Source: Arthrobacter sp. AZCC_0090 (GTDB taxonomy: Bacteria > Actinomycetota > Actinomycetes > Actinomycetales > Micrococcaceae). From it: 64,000 bases of DNA. How positions within the stretch are numbered: position 1 is the first letter of the stretch; every line of letters begins with the position of its first letter. Location: assembly GCF_014207375.1 (NCBI RefSeq), contig NZ_JACHEE010000001.1, forward strand, positions 515,708-579,707, read 5' to 3'. The position numbers were made by a program, and so were the translations under genes. Below the pieces are notes generated by a model. The model was given only the letters and a program-made list of their open reading frames with translations, was not told where the DNA came from and searched no databases. Shown here piece by piece: positions 36,540 through 44,142 of this stretch.

Positions 36540-37319
36540 ATGAACATCTCAACCCAAACAGCACTCATCACAGGAGCGTCCACAGGCATCGGTTCAGTCT
36601 TTGCCCGAAGGCTGGCCGCTGAGGGCGCCCGCTTGGTACTGGTTGCGCGCAGCCAGGACAAACTTGACGAGCTAGCACGCGAACTCCGTCAAACCGGCAC
36701 CGAAGTGACCGTCCTGGCCATGGACCTGAGCCTGCCGGGCTCAGCCAAGGAACTCCACCTCGCCACCGGAGCCCTGGGACTCACGGTGGACATCCTGGTC
36801 AACAACGCAGGCTTCGGAACACACGGACAAGTTCTCCACGCCGACGCCGATCGCTTCAGCGAACAGATCCAGCTGAACTGCTCCACCCTGGTCGGAACAA
36901 CAACGCGATACCTGCCCGGCATGGTCGAGCGCGCCACAGGTGCCGTCATCAACATCGCGAGTACGGCGGCGTTTCAGCCAATTCCCCACATGGCCGTGTA
37001 TGGCGCGACAAAGGCGTTCGTGCTTTCATTCACCCAGGCGCTCTGGGCCGAAACCCAAGGCACGGGCGTGAAGGTCCTTGCGGTTTGCCCGGGCGCCACG
37101 GACACGCCCTTCTTCGAAACCGCCGGCGAGGCGGCGGCCGCCGGATCCATGCGAACTCCCGAGCAAGTGGTGGACACCGCTCTGTCCGCGATCCGCGCGA
37201 ACAAGCCGAGCGTCGTGGACGGCAGACTCAACTCCTTTGTTGCCCGCGTGGCTGTCAAGCTGCTTCCGGAGAAGCTGGTGATCGCTGCAGCGGGGCGAGC
37301 AGTGCGCCCGGTCAACTAG
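36540..37319 (+). CDS. Classical short-chain dehydrogenase/reductase
   Basis: 259 residues from the ATG at 36540, behind AGGAGTAGAA. The cofactor motif ALITGASTGIGSVFARRLAA, the NNAG motif in DILVNNAGFGTHG, the catalytic Ser (INIASTAAFQ) and YGATKAF supply a complete classical SDR. It is preceded by ARE-like site C and stands directly after the second TetR gene, so it is likely part of the signalling regulon: a second reductive step on the signal, or an output enzyme. Confidence 0.9.
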   Translation: MNISTQTALITGASTGIGSVFARRLAAEGARLVLVARSQDKLDELARELRQTGTEVTVLAMDLSLPGSAKELHLATGALGLTVDILVNNAGFGTHGQVLHADADRFSEQIQLNCSTLVGTTTRYLPGMVERATGAVINIASTAAFQPIPHMAVYGATKAFVLSFTQALWAETQGTGVKVLAVCPGATDTPFFETAGEAAAAGSMRTPEQVVDTALSAIRANKPSVVDGRLNSFVARVAVKLLPEKLVIAAAGRAVRPVN

Positions 37320-37395
37320 TCCCCACCGCCCCCCCCCCTCGCCTCGCAAGCTCGGCCAAGGAACCCTGGCGGCGTGGGCCCACGCAGCTCCTACG

Positions 37396-37433
37396 CGAAG
37401 GGGACCGCCGGTTCATTCCGGCGGTCCCCTTCG
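37396..37433. terminator. Bidirectional terminator SDR / GntR
   Basis: A perfect 16-bp stem (37396-37411 with 37418-37433, arms beginning CGAAGGGGACCGCCGG) and a 6-base loop lie between the convergent SDR and GntR genes. Confidence 0.9.
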
Positions 37434-37451
37434 GCATGTGCTGCGGTCGGC

Positions 37452-38237
37452 TCAGGCTCCTTGGATGATTCCTATTTGAACCATGCCTGTGTTGACGAGT
37501 GTCTTTGCCAGGTACACAACCTGGCCGGAATGTTCCACGGTCTGGGTCAAAATCAGTACCGGGTCCTTGGCGTCGAGCTCAAGCAGCGCGCCGCGCGCCA
37601 CGCCCGGAGTGCCGGCCGCGATGTCCGTCTCTCCGGGACCAAAAGCCGGGCCGACGGCGGAGATCAGGTTGGCCAACAGCGTCGCTTCTTGCCCGATGTC
37701 GTCCGCGACGGCCCGTGCCGCTTCGGGATCACCTTCAGTGAGCGCACCCGTCCTTGCCACGTGCTCCTGGACCAGGGCAATGGGTGAGCCATCGCGCTTG
37801 AGGACGCTCTCGAAGAACCAGGAAGGCTCGTCTTCGCGGATGCCGAGGGGTTCGGCGGTGAACACCGACGACGACGGGTGCAGAACATGCTGCGTACGGC
37901 AGACCTGGACGCCGGAACCGGCCTCGGCCAAGATCTCCTCCATGGGCCTGATGCGCTCGAGGCCTACACGCGGCAGCCGAGTGGCCACAAAACGGCCAAT
38001 ACCTCGCCGGGAGCGTACGTAGCCGTCTTCTTCGAGAAGCATGAGGGCCTCCCGGACCACTGTCCGGCTGACCTTCATCGCAGAGCCAAGATCCGTTTCC
38101 GAAGGCAACAGCGATGAAACGGGGAAGAGCCCCGCGCGGATCGCGCTCATGATGCGCGAGTACACCGCAACGCGTAGCGGGATGTTGGCCGAGGCATCCA
38201 AAGGTTCCGAAAGAACGGCTTCAGCACTGCGGTCCAA
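37452..38237 (-). CDS. GntR-family regulator with UTRA-type ligand domain
   Basis: 261 residues from a TTG at 38237 that follows AAGGGAG at good spacing; the frame also reaches a TTG at 38285, but that would overlap the operator. N-terminal winged helix (SRIMSAIRAGLFPVSSLLPS, ETDLGSAMKVSRTVVREALM, LLEEDGYVRSRRGIGRFV) and a C-terminal HutC/UTRA-like domain (ESVLKRDGSPIALVQEHVAR, VLILTQTVEHSGQVVYLAKT). It is divergent from the nucleoside operon, with a symmetric site between them, and probably represses it until a nucleoside-derived ligand binds. Confidence 0.88.
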   Translation of the reverse strand: MDRSAEAVLSEPLDASANIPLRVAVYSRIMSAIRAGLFPVSSLLPSETDLGSAMKVSRTVVREALMLLEEDGYVRSRRGIGRFVATRLPRVGLERIRPMEEILAEAGSGVQVCRTQHVLHPSSSVFTAEPLGIREDEPSWFFESVLKRDGSPIALVQEHVARTGALTEGDPEAARAVADDIGQEATLLANLISAVGPAFGPGETDIAAGTPGVARGALLELDAKDPVLILTQTVEHSGQVVYLAKTLVNTGMVQIGIIQGA

Positions 38238-38285
38238 GATGACTCCCTTCGTCGATATTGAGAGTTTACGCGATGGGTATTCCAA

Positions 38286-38300
38286 GCTTGTATAACAAGC
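38286..38300. promoter_or_regulatory. GCTTGT-ATA-ACAAGC operator candidate
   Basis: A perfect 6-bp inverted repeat with a 3-base AT centre in the divergent region between the GntR gene and the MFS gene. Size and symmetry suit a GntR dimer. Confidence 0.6.
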
Positions 38301-38396
38301 GTGTATGATTCACATATAAGCCACCTTGTGCTCTGCGCCACACCTGCATCGAGCCGCCTCCCGAAGCCGTTTTGTTTCAAACAAGGAAGTTTGTCC

Positions 38397-39830
38397 ATGA
38401 CAACCCAACCGCGTACCGCTTCAGGGCTCCCGCCCCGGCGCAAAGCAGCCCGAGTGCCTGTCCTCATCGCCACACTCATCCTTTCGATTCTCAGCTACCA
38501 ACTCAACGCCAGCCTGTTCTCCGCGGCCCTGCCAGCCATGACGGCGCATTTTCAGGAATCCACGGAGAACGTGGCCAAGGTCCAGTCGCTGTTCTTCCTG
38601 ACCGGAGCGGTCCTCGGCATGGCGTTCTCCCGCTGGAGCGACTTCCTGGGACGCCGACGCACCCTCCTGATCGTCCTCACGTTGATGCTGTGCGGCACCG
38701 TCCTCTGCCTGTTGGCGCCGAACCTGACCATCCTTCTCGTGGGCAGGGTTCTACAAAGCACAACGAGCGCCACGTTCACCATTTCCTTCCTGCTCCTGTC
38801 GGAACGCTTCAGCAAGCGCCTCTTCGGCATTTCCGTCGGGGTTATCTCGGCGGTCAACGGCGGGATCGGCGGACTCGACGGCTTCCTGGGCGGTTTCATC
38901 ACCGACACGATCGGCTGGCAGTTCCTCTTTGTCTTGGTCCTCGGCGTGGGCGTGATCGCGATCGTTTTGGTCGCCGTCGTGGTCCCCAAAAGCTCGGCCC
39001 GCAAGAGTGAAGGGCGCATGGACTGGTGGGGCGCGGGCACCTTGGGCACGTTCCTGGTTCTCTTGAGCAACCTGATCGGACAGGCTTCCACGTCCGGGTG
39101 GGGCGATGCCTGGACGCTTGGCTATCTCGCCGGTGCGGTGGTTGCGGGCTTGGCATTCGTCGCTGTGGAAAGAAGGGTGGCCCGTCCGTTGATCGCCATC
39201 GAGCAACTGCGGTCCCGCCAGGTATGGCCCGTCCTGGCCAGTACGGTACTGACCCTCGCCGGCATCTTCTCGGCGCTCAACTTCACCGTGATCCTCCTCA
39301 GCCAGGACGCTAAAGCCGGATACGGTCTGTCGGCCTCAATGTCCGCCCTCCTGTATTTGACCCCCACAGCGTTCGTTGGCGTGCTGACGGCGGTGTTCTC
39401 CGGCTGGTTCGCGCAGCGCATCGGCTGGTTCAAGGCGCTGCGCATCAGCAGCGGGCTGATCGTCGTGGCTGCGGTCGCGGTCGCCATCTTCGCCGCAGAC
39501 CGCTGGATGGTTTTCGCTCTGCTGATCATCATGGGAATCCTGTACCTCGGCCAGTTCCAGAGCACCGTCAGCGGCATCGCCGTGTTGAACTCGCCCAAAT
39601 CGGCACCCGGTTCCGTGCCCGGCTTGAACGGGGCTTGCTTCGGGATCGGAGCCAGCGTGGGAATCGCCGTCGTCGCACCGTCCGTCGCCGCCGGAACCAT
39701 AGCCGGCTACCAAACGGCCCTGTGGATCTCCGCGGGCTTTGCGCTTGCAGCTTTTGCTGCGTCACTGATCCTCCGCCCCGTCCCTGCGAGCGCCGCGGAG
39801 GCTCCCGCCGTCGTCGTCGCCCATGCTTAA
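38397..39830 (+). CDS. MFS transporter, probable nucleoside importer
   Basis: 477 residues from the ATG at 38397, with AAGGAAG upstream. About 14 membrane helices of the DHA2-like arrangement are visible, including the motif-A loop SDFLGRRRTLLIV after helix 2 and FLLLSERFSKRLFGISVGVI. The substrate is inferred from the operon: nucleoside hydrolase, deaminase and ribokinase follow in the same direction with short gaps, so a purine or pyrimidine nucleoside is the likely cargo. Family alone would equally allow drug export. Confidence 0.82.
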   Translation: MTTQPRTASGLPPRRKAARVPVLIATLILSILSYQLNASLFSAALPAMTAHFQESTENVAKVQSLFFLTGAVLGMAFSRWSDFLGRRRTLLIVLTLMLCGTVLCLLAPNLTILLVGRVLQSTTSATFTISFLLLSERFSKRLFGISVGVISAVNGGIGGLDGFLGGFITDTIGWQFLFVLVLGVGVIAIVLVAVVVPKSSARKSEGRMDWWGAGTLGTFLVLLSNLIGQASTSGWGDAWTLGYLAGAVVAGLAFVAVERRVARPLIAIEQLRSRQVWPVLASTVLTLAGIFSALNFTVILLSQDAKAGYGLSASMSALLYLTPTAFVGVLTAVFSGWFAQRIGWFKALRISSGLIVVAAVAVAIFAADRWMVFALLIIMGILYLGQFQSTVSGIAVLNSPKSAPGSVPGLNGACFGIGASVGIAVVAPSVAAGTIAGYQTALWISAGFALAAFAASLILRPVPASAAEAPAVVVAHA

Positions 39831-39865
39831 GACAACCCTGTCTCACTCAACTACGAAGGAGCACC

Positions 39866-40843
39866 ATGACAACCACCACACCGCAGCCGTTCTATCTCGA
39901 TTGCGATACCGGCATCGACGATTCCTTGGCAATCGCCTATCTGTTGGCGAGTCCCGAGGTTGAGCTGGCGGGGATCGGAACCGTCAGCGGAAACGTGAGC
40001 GCCGCCGTCGGGGCGAGCAATACCCTGAACCTGCTCCATGCCGCCGGCCGGACCGGGATTCCGGTCGCCGTGGGTGCCCACGATCCCCTCACCGGCACGT
40101 TCGACGGCGGGGCGCCGCATGTTCACGGTCACAACGGCATCGGCGGGATCACCTTGGGCGAGTCCGGGGTTGAGACCGAATCAGAGACTGCCGCAGAAAT
40201 GCTTGTGCGCCTCGCCCACGAATATCCCGGCGAATTGCGCGTCATCGCTGTCGGTCCGCTCACCAATCTGGCCCTCGCGCTGGAATTGGACCCGAAGCTC
40301 CCGGCACTCGTCCGCGATGTCACCATCATGGGCGGAGCCGCATTTGTGCGCGGAAACATCAGCCCTGCCGCCGAGGCCAACATCTTCAACGACGCGGAGG
40401 CCGCGGCCGCCGTGATGGATGCTGCCTGGCCGGTTACTTTGGTCCCCTTGGACGTCACGATGAACCACCGTTTCGATGAGACCCACCGGGCGGCGCTTGC
40501 GGCTTCCGCGCATCCAGTGGCCAGCGCACTGTCCGGCATGCTGGACCAGTACTTCGCCTTCTACAACACGATTTTCGGCGAGCGCTGCGCTGCCCTCCAC
40601 GATCCCCTCGCAGCGGCCATTGCTGTCGGTGCCCTTGAGCTCGACGACGCCCCGCACGTCGGAATTACGGTGGACACGAGCGTAGGTGCCGGGCGCGGCA
40701 AAACCCATTGTGAGCGGTTCGACGGCGGAGCCGCCAACGGCTGGGAAGTGCCGGAACGGGCGTCCCGGGTTGTGTTGTCCGTCAAGGGCGACGCCGCTGC
40801 GCACCTCTTGGAGCGAATCCTGTCCCTGCCGACCGCCGGCTGA
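39866..40843 (+). CDS. Nucleoside hydrolase (inosine/uridine-preferring type)
   Basis: 325 residues from the ATG at 39866 behind GAAGGAG. The metal-binding signature DCDTGIDDSLAIAYLL starts near residue 12 and is completed by VDVT-like VPLDVTMNHRF and by LHDPLAAAIAV, both Ca-site segments of the family; HVHGHNGIGG is the usual active-site loop. It splits a nucleoside into base and ribose, feeding the deaminase and ribokinase encoded next. Confidence 0.93.
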   Translation: MTTTTPQPFYLDCDTGIDDSLAIAYLLASPEVELAGIGTVSGNVSAAVGASNTLNLLHAAGRTGIPVAVGAHDPLTGTFDGGAPHVHGHNGIGGITLGESGVETESETAAEMLVRLAHEYPGELRVIAVGPLTNLALALELDPKLPALVRDVTIMGGAAFVRGNISPAAEANIFNDAEAAAAVMDAAWPVTLVPLDVTMNHRFDETHRAALAASAHPVASALSGMLDQYFAFYNTIFGERCAALHDPLAAAIAVGALELDDAPHVGITVDTSVGAGRGKTHCERFDGGAANGWEVPERASRVVLSVKGDAAAHLLERILSLPTAG

Positions 40844-40854
40844 AAGGCTTGACG

Positions 40855-41367
40855 ATGAACACTTCCGAGAACACTGCGTCTTCCGGCACCGAGCCCAGCC
40901 AGGCCGACCTCGAGTTGCAGCTGCACCGCGCCATTTCCCTCGCCCGGGCGGCCCGGGACCGCGGCGACCACCCGTTCGGAGCGGTCCTCTTGGCCCCGGA
41001 CGGGACCATTGTGGAGGCCATGAACACTGTCAACACGGAACACGATCCCACCGGGCATGCCGAGACCAATTTGGTCCGTCTCAGCGCCACGACGCTTGAT
41101 GCCGGGGCGTTGGCCGGCAGCACCCTGTACACGAGCACCGAACCATGCGCGATGTGCACGGGAGCCATCTACTGGGCGGGCATCGGACGTGTGGTCTATG
41201 CCTTGTCCGAGAAGGATCTTGCCTCAATCGTCACCGAACAGTCCGGAGTGCCCACCCTCGACCTCCCCTGCCGCGAAGTCTTTGCCCGCGGCGGCCACAA
41301 GGTCATGGTGACGGGTCCGGTCCCCCTTCCCGAGGCAACAGAAGTCCATGTGGGCTTCTGGCACTAA
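40855..41367 (+). CDS. Cytidine/deoxycytidylate-family deaminase (guanine or adenine/cytosine type)
   Basis: 170 residues from the ATG at 40855, behind AAAGG. The zinc site is complete: HAE in DPTGHAETNLV and PCAMC in YTSTEPCAMCTGAIYWAGIG. Overall pattern (DHPFGAVLLAPDG, the long C-terminal REVFARGG and VHVGFWH end) is close to guanine deaminase GuaD/nucleobase deaminases rather than to cytidine deaminase. In this operon it would deaminate the base released by the hydrolase. Confidence 0.88.
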   Translation: MNTSENTASSGTEPSQADLELQLHRAISLARAARDRGDHPFGAVLLAPDGTIVEAMNTVNTEHDPTGHAETNLVRLSATTLDAGALAGSTLYTSTEPCAMCTGAIYWAGIGRVVYALSEKDLASIVTEQSGVPTLDLPCREVFARGGHKVMVTGPVPLPEATEVHVGFWH

Positions 41368-41413
41368 ACCGGAAACCCGACACCGCCATCCAGCACCACC
41401 AGAAGGACAACTC

Positions 41414-42271
41414 ATGCCCATCCCCACCACGCTCACAGTTGTTGGCAGCCTCAACGTCGATCTGACGTGCCGCGTCCACCGCCTCCCCTCCCCCGGCGAA
41501 ACCATCGGCGGAGGCACCCTTACCCGCCAGCCCGGCGGAAAAGGAGGCAACCAGGCCGCGGCCGCTGCAAGGCTGGCGGGTGCGGCCCGCATGGTGGGCG
41601 CGGTGGGCGAGGACCCGGATGGCCGGCTCCTCATGGAGGCACTGGAGCGGGCAGGGGTTGATATTTCGGCAGTAGAGCCGGTCTCCCCGCCTACGGGCAC
41701 GGCGTTGATCGTGATCGACAGCGATGGTGAAAATCAGATCGCCGTTGCGCCTGGCGCCAACGCTCTGGTTTCCCTGGATGGCGCCGACCTCTCCGACGGC
41801 GGGCCGGTGCTCGCACAGCTGGAGATCGCCGTCGAAACCGTGCTGGAAGCCGCACGCCGTACCAGCGGGTTCTTCGCCCTAAACGCGGCACCGGCCCAGA
41901 CGCTTCCGGCCGAGCTTCTGGAACGATGTGACCTGGTGATCGTCAATGAGTCGGAGTACGAACTCATTCCCGAGCTCCGGAACGCCAAACGGGTGGCCGT
42001 GACGTACGGCGCCGGCGGGGCATCCATGTACTCGCAAGGGCTCAAGACCGCCCATGCGCCCGCGGCCAAGACGAGCGTCGTGAACAGTGTGGGTGCCGGC
42101 GACGCCTTCTGCGCAGCACTTGTGCTGGCCTTGGCCTCGGGTCTGGATGAGGAAAGCAGCCTGGCGACAGCTTGCGCGGTGGGGGCCGCCGCCGTCGGGA
42201 GCGAACTTTCACAACCGGAGTTCGAGCGGCTGGACCATTACGTGGATGGGCGTTCCGTCCGGCGCGCCTAA
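41414..42271 (+). CDS. rbsK: Ribokinase (PfkB family)
   Basis: 285 residues from the ATG at 41414 behind AGAAGGA. PfkB signatures are complete: VVGSLNVDLTCRVHRLPSPG at the N-terminus with the GGGTLTRQPGGKGGNQAAAA motif, and the catalytic NSVGAGDAFCAALVLAL near the C-terminus with Asp as the base. It phosphorylates the ribose from the nucleoside hydrolase reaction to ribose-5-phosphate. The gene is named by family; the actual sugar was not proven. Confidence 0.9.
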   Translation: MPIPTTLTVVGSLNVDLTCRVHRLPSPGETIGGGTLTRQPGGKGGNQAAAAARLAGAARMVGAVGEDPDGRLLMEALERAGVDISAVEPVSPPTGTALIVIDSDGENQIAVAPGANALVSLDGADLSDGGPVLAQLEIAVETVLEAARRTSGFFALNAAPAQTLPAELLERCDLVIVNESEYELIPELRNAKRVAVTYGAGGASMYSQGLKTAHAPAAKTSVVNSVGAGDAFCAALVLALASGLDEESSLATACAVGAAAVGSELSQPEFERLDHYVDGRSVRRA

Positions 42272-42288
42272 GTTCCTAACGCCCGGAT

Positions 42289-42930
42289 TCAGGTCTGCGC
42301 GCGACCGCTTGAGCCCAGTGAACCGCGGGCCGCGCCCACCATGCCTTCCACCGCGCGGGCAAGGTGCGTACCGCGGTCGCTGACGCCGTCCCAACGCACC
42401 AAAGCCTGCGCGTTCAGGCCGTCCACCATGCCCAGGATCTGCCAGGCTACGGACGAAGCGTCGAAAGTCTCGAACTCACCGGCCACGATCCCCGCTTCGA
42501 CAACGCCCTGCACCACTTCTTGCCAAGCATCCATCTGCTCACGGACGCACGCCGCAAGCGCCTCGTTCCGGCGCCCCAGGGTCCACGCCTCGACCCAAAT
42601 GGCAGTGACGTCAATACGGCTGTTATCCATGAGCGTCTCAAGCAACATCCCGAGCCGCTCCAAGGGAGTCGGCAATCGATCGAGGAGGCCCGAAACCTCG
42701 TCAGTCTCCGCAGCTACGATGGTCGCAAAAATACCAGCCACAAGGGCATCCACATTGGGCTGGTAATGCGCAACAAGGCCTGAAGCCACGCCCACCCGCG
42801 CAGCGACGTTGCGCAGCGTGATGGCCGAAAGCCCCTGCTCAAGCGCTATTTCCTTGGCAGCTTCGGCTATTTCGGCCGCGCGTTCGGCCGGCGTCTTCCG
42901 CCCAGTGCGTTTCTGTATGGTGCTTGACAT
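42289..42930 (-). CDS. TetR-family regulator (BetI-like)
   Basis: 213 residues from the ATG at 42930; the 46 upstream in-frame codons fall in the operator region and look spurious. HTH: AAEIAEAAKEIALEQGLSAI, then TLRNVAARVGVASGLVAHYQ and PNVDALVAGIF. The C-terminal domain resembles the BetI/YjdC TetR_C group (LDRLPTPLERLGMLLETLMD). It is divergent from agmatine deiminase and shares an operator-like repeat at 42962-42977, so it likely represses the agmatine operon and itself. Confidence 0.88.
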   Translation of the reverse strand: MSSTIQKRTGRKTPAERAAEIAEAAKEIALEQGLSAITLRNVAARVGVASGLVAHYQPNVDALVAGIFATIVAAETDEVSGLLDRLPTPLERLGMLLETLMDNSRIDVTAIWVEAWTLGRRNEALAACVREQMDAWQEVVQGVVEAGIVAGEFETFDASSVAWQILGMVDGLNAQALVRWDGVSDRGTHLARAVEGMVGAARGSLGSSGRAQT

Positions 42931-42961
42931 CACACAACAGTCTAAAGTAGTTTTCTTGTTG

Positions 42962-42977
42962 TTGATCATGCGATCAA
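42962..42977. promoter_or_regulatory. TTGATC-ATGC-GATCAA operator candidate
   Basis: A perfect inverted repeat of 6-base arms with a 4-base spacer, 32 bases upstream of the TetR start and about 120 bases before the deiminase start, in the divergent promoter region. Symmetry and position suit the adjacent TetR. Confidence 0.6.
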
Positions 42978-43095
42978 TAAGGAATTTCGGAAACCAGAAA
43001 TCCCCAACACGCCGAATCGAAAATGCTCTGCCCCAAGCCAAAGCAAGGACGCCCTGGCCCGCGGGCAACTACCTCAAAACCCACAGGAGACTTCC

Positions 43096-44142
43096 ATGGC
43101 CTGGAGAATGCCAGCTGAAACCGCACCACACGAGCGCACCTGGATGGCGTTCCCCCGCACCGGCCTGACGCTGGGCGACGACCCGGCGTCAGCGGAAGAG
43201 GCCTACGCCACCTGGACCGCCGTCGCCCACGCCGTGGCCGAATTCGAACCCGTCACCATGGTGGTCGACCCCAGCGAACGTGACCGGGCCAATCGCATGC
43301 TCGGCTCCGGGATCGAGCAGCTTGAAGCACCGCTCGACGAATTCTGGATGCGCGATGTCGGACCCACCTTCGTCGTCGACGACGAACGTCCAGGCGTGCT
43401 CGGCGCAGTGGATTGGATCTTCAACGGCTGGGGCGCGCCGGCCTGGTCCGAGTGGCAGAAGAGCGCCGGGATGGCACGCTTCGTCGCCGACAAGGCCGGT
43501 GCGGAACTGGTCGCTTCGCTGCTGGTCAACGAAGGCGGAGCCATCCACGTCGACGGTGAGGGCACCGTGCTCGTCACCGAAACGGTTCAGCTGGATCCAG
43601 CCCGGAACCCCTACGCCGACAAGGCACGCGTCGAGGCGGAACTGTCCCGAACGCTGGGCACCACGCACACTGTGTGGGCTCCGCGGGGCCTCACCCGTGA
43701 CTACGAGGACCTCGGAACGCGCGGCCACATCGACATGGTTGCCACCCTGCCCTCCCCCGGCCGGGTCTTGTTGCACTCACAGACCAACCCCGAGCATCCC
43801 GATTTCGAGGTCAGCCGTACCCTGCAACGTTTCTTCGAGACCCAGAAAGACGCCACAGGCAAGCCGTTCGAGATCATTCCGCTGCCTGCGCCTCAAACCC
43901 TGCGCGACGAAGAAGGCTTCGTCGACTGGAGCTACGTCAACCACCTCGTGGTCAACGGCGGCGTGATCGCCTGCGGGTACGGCGAAGAGCGAGCTGACGC
44001 GCTGGCCGCCGAGATCCTTGCTGAGGCCTACCCGGGCCGCCGCGTCGTCACCCTCGACGCCAGGCCGATCCTTGCCCGGGGCGGAGGCATCCACTGCATC
44101 ACGCAGCAGCAACCCAAGCTCAACGGGCCGGTGGCACGATGA
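43096..44142 (+). CDS. aguA: Agmatine deiminase (porphyromonas-type peptidyl-arginine deiminase family)
   Basis: 348 residues. The family motifs are complete: FPRTGLTLG near the start, APLDEFWMRDVGPTFVVDDE (substrate-binding Glu and Asp), EGGAIHVDGEGTVLVTETV, RGHIDMVATLPSPG with the catalytic His, and GGGIHCITQQQP with the nucleophilic Cys at the C-terminus. It converts agmatine to N-carbamoylputrescine and ammonia. The next gene overlaps by four bases and encodes an amidase rather than the usual nitrilase-type AguB, so the downstream step may be unusual. Confidence 0.92.
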   Translation: MAWRMPAETAPHERTWMAFPRTGLTLGDDPASAEEAYATWTAVAHAVAEFEPVTMVVDPSERDRANRMLGSGIEQLEAPLDEFWMRDVGPTFVVDDERPGVLGAVDWIFNGWGAPAWSEWQKSAGMARFVADKAGAELVASLLVNEGGAIHVDGEGTVLVTETVQLDPARNPYADKARVEAELSRTLGTTHTVWAPRGLTRDYEDLGTRGHIDMVATLPSPGRVLLHSQTNPEHPDFEVSRTLQRFFETQKDATGKPFEIIPLPAPQTLRDEEGFVDWSYVNHLVVNGGVIACGYGEERADALAAEILAEAYPGRRVVTLDARPILARGGGIHCITQQQPKLNGPVAR

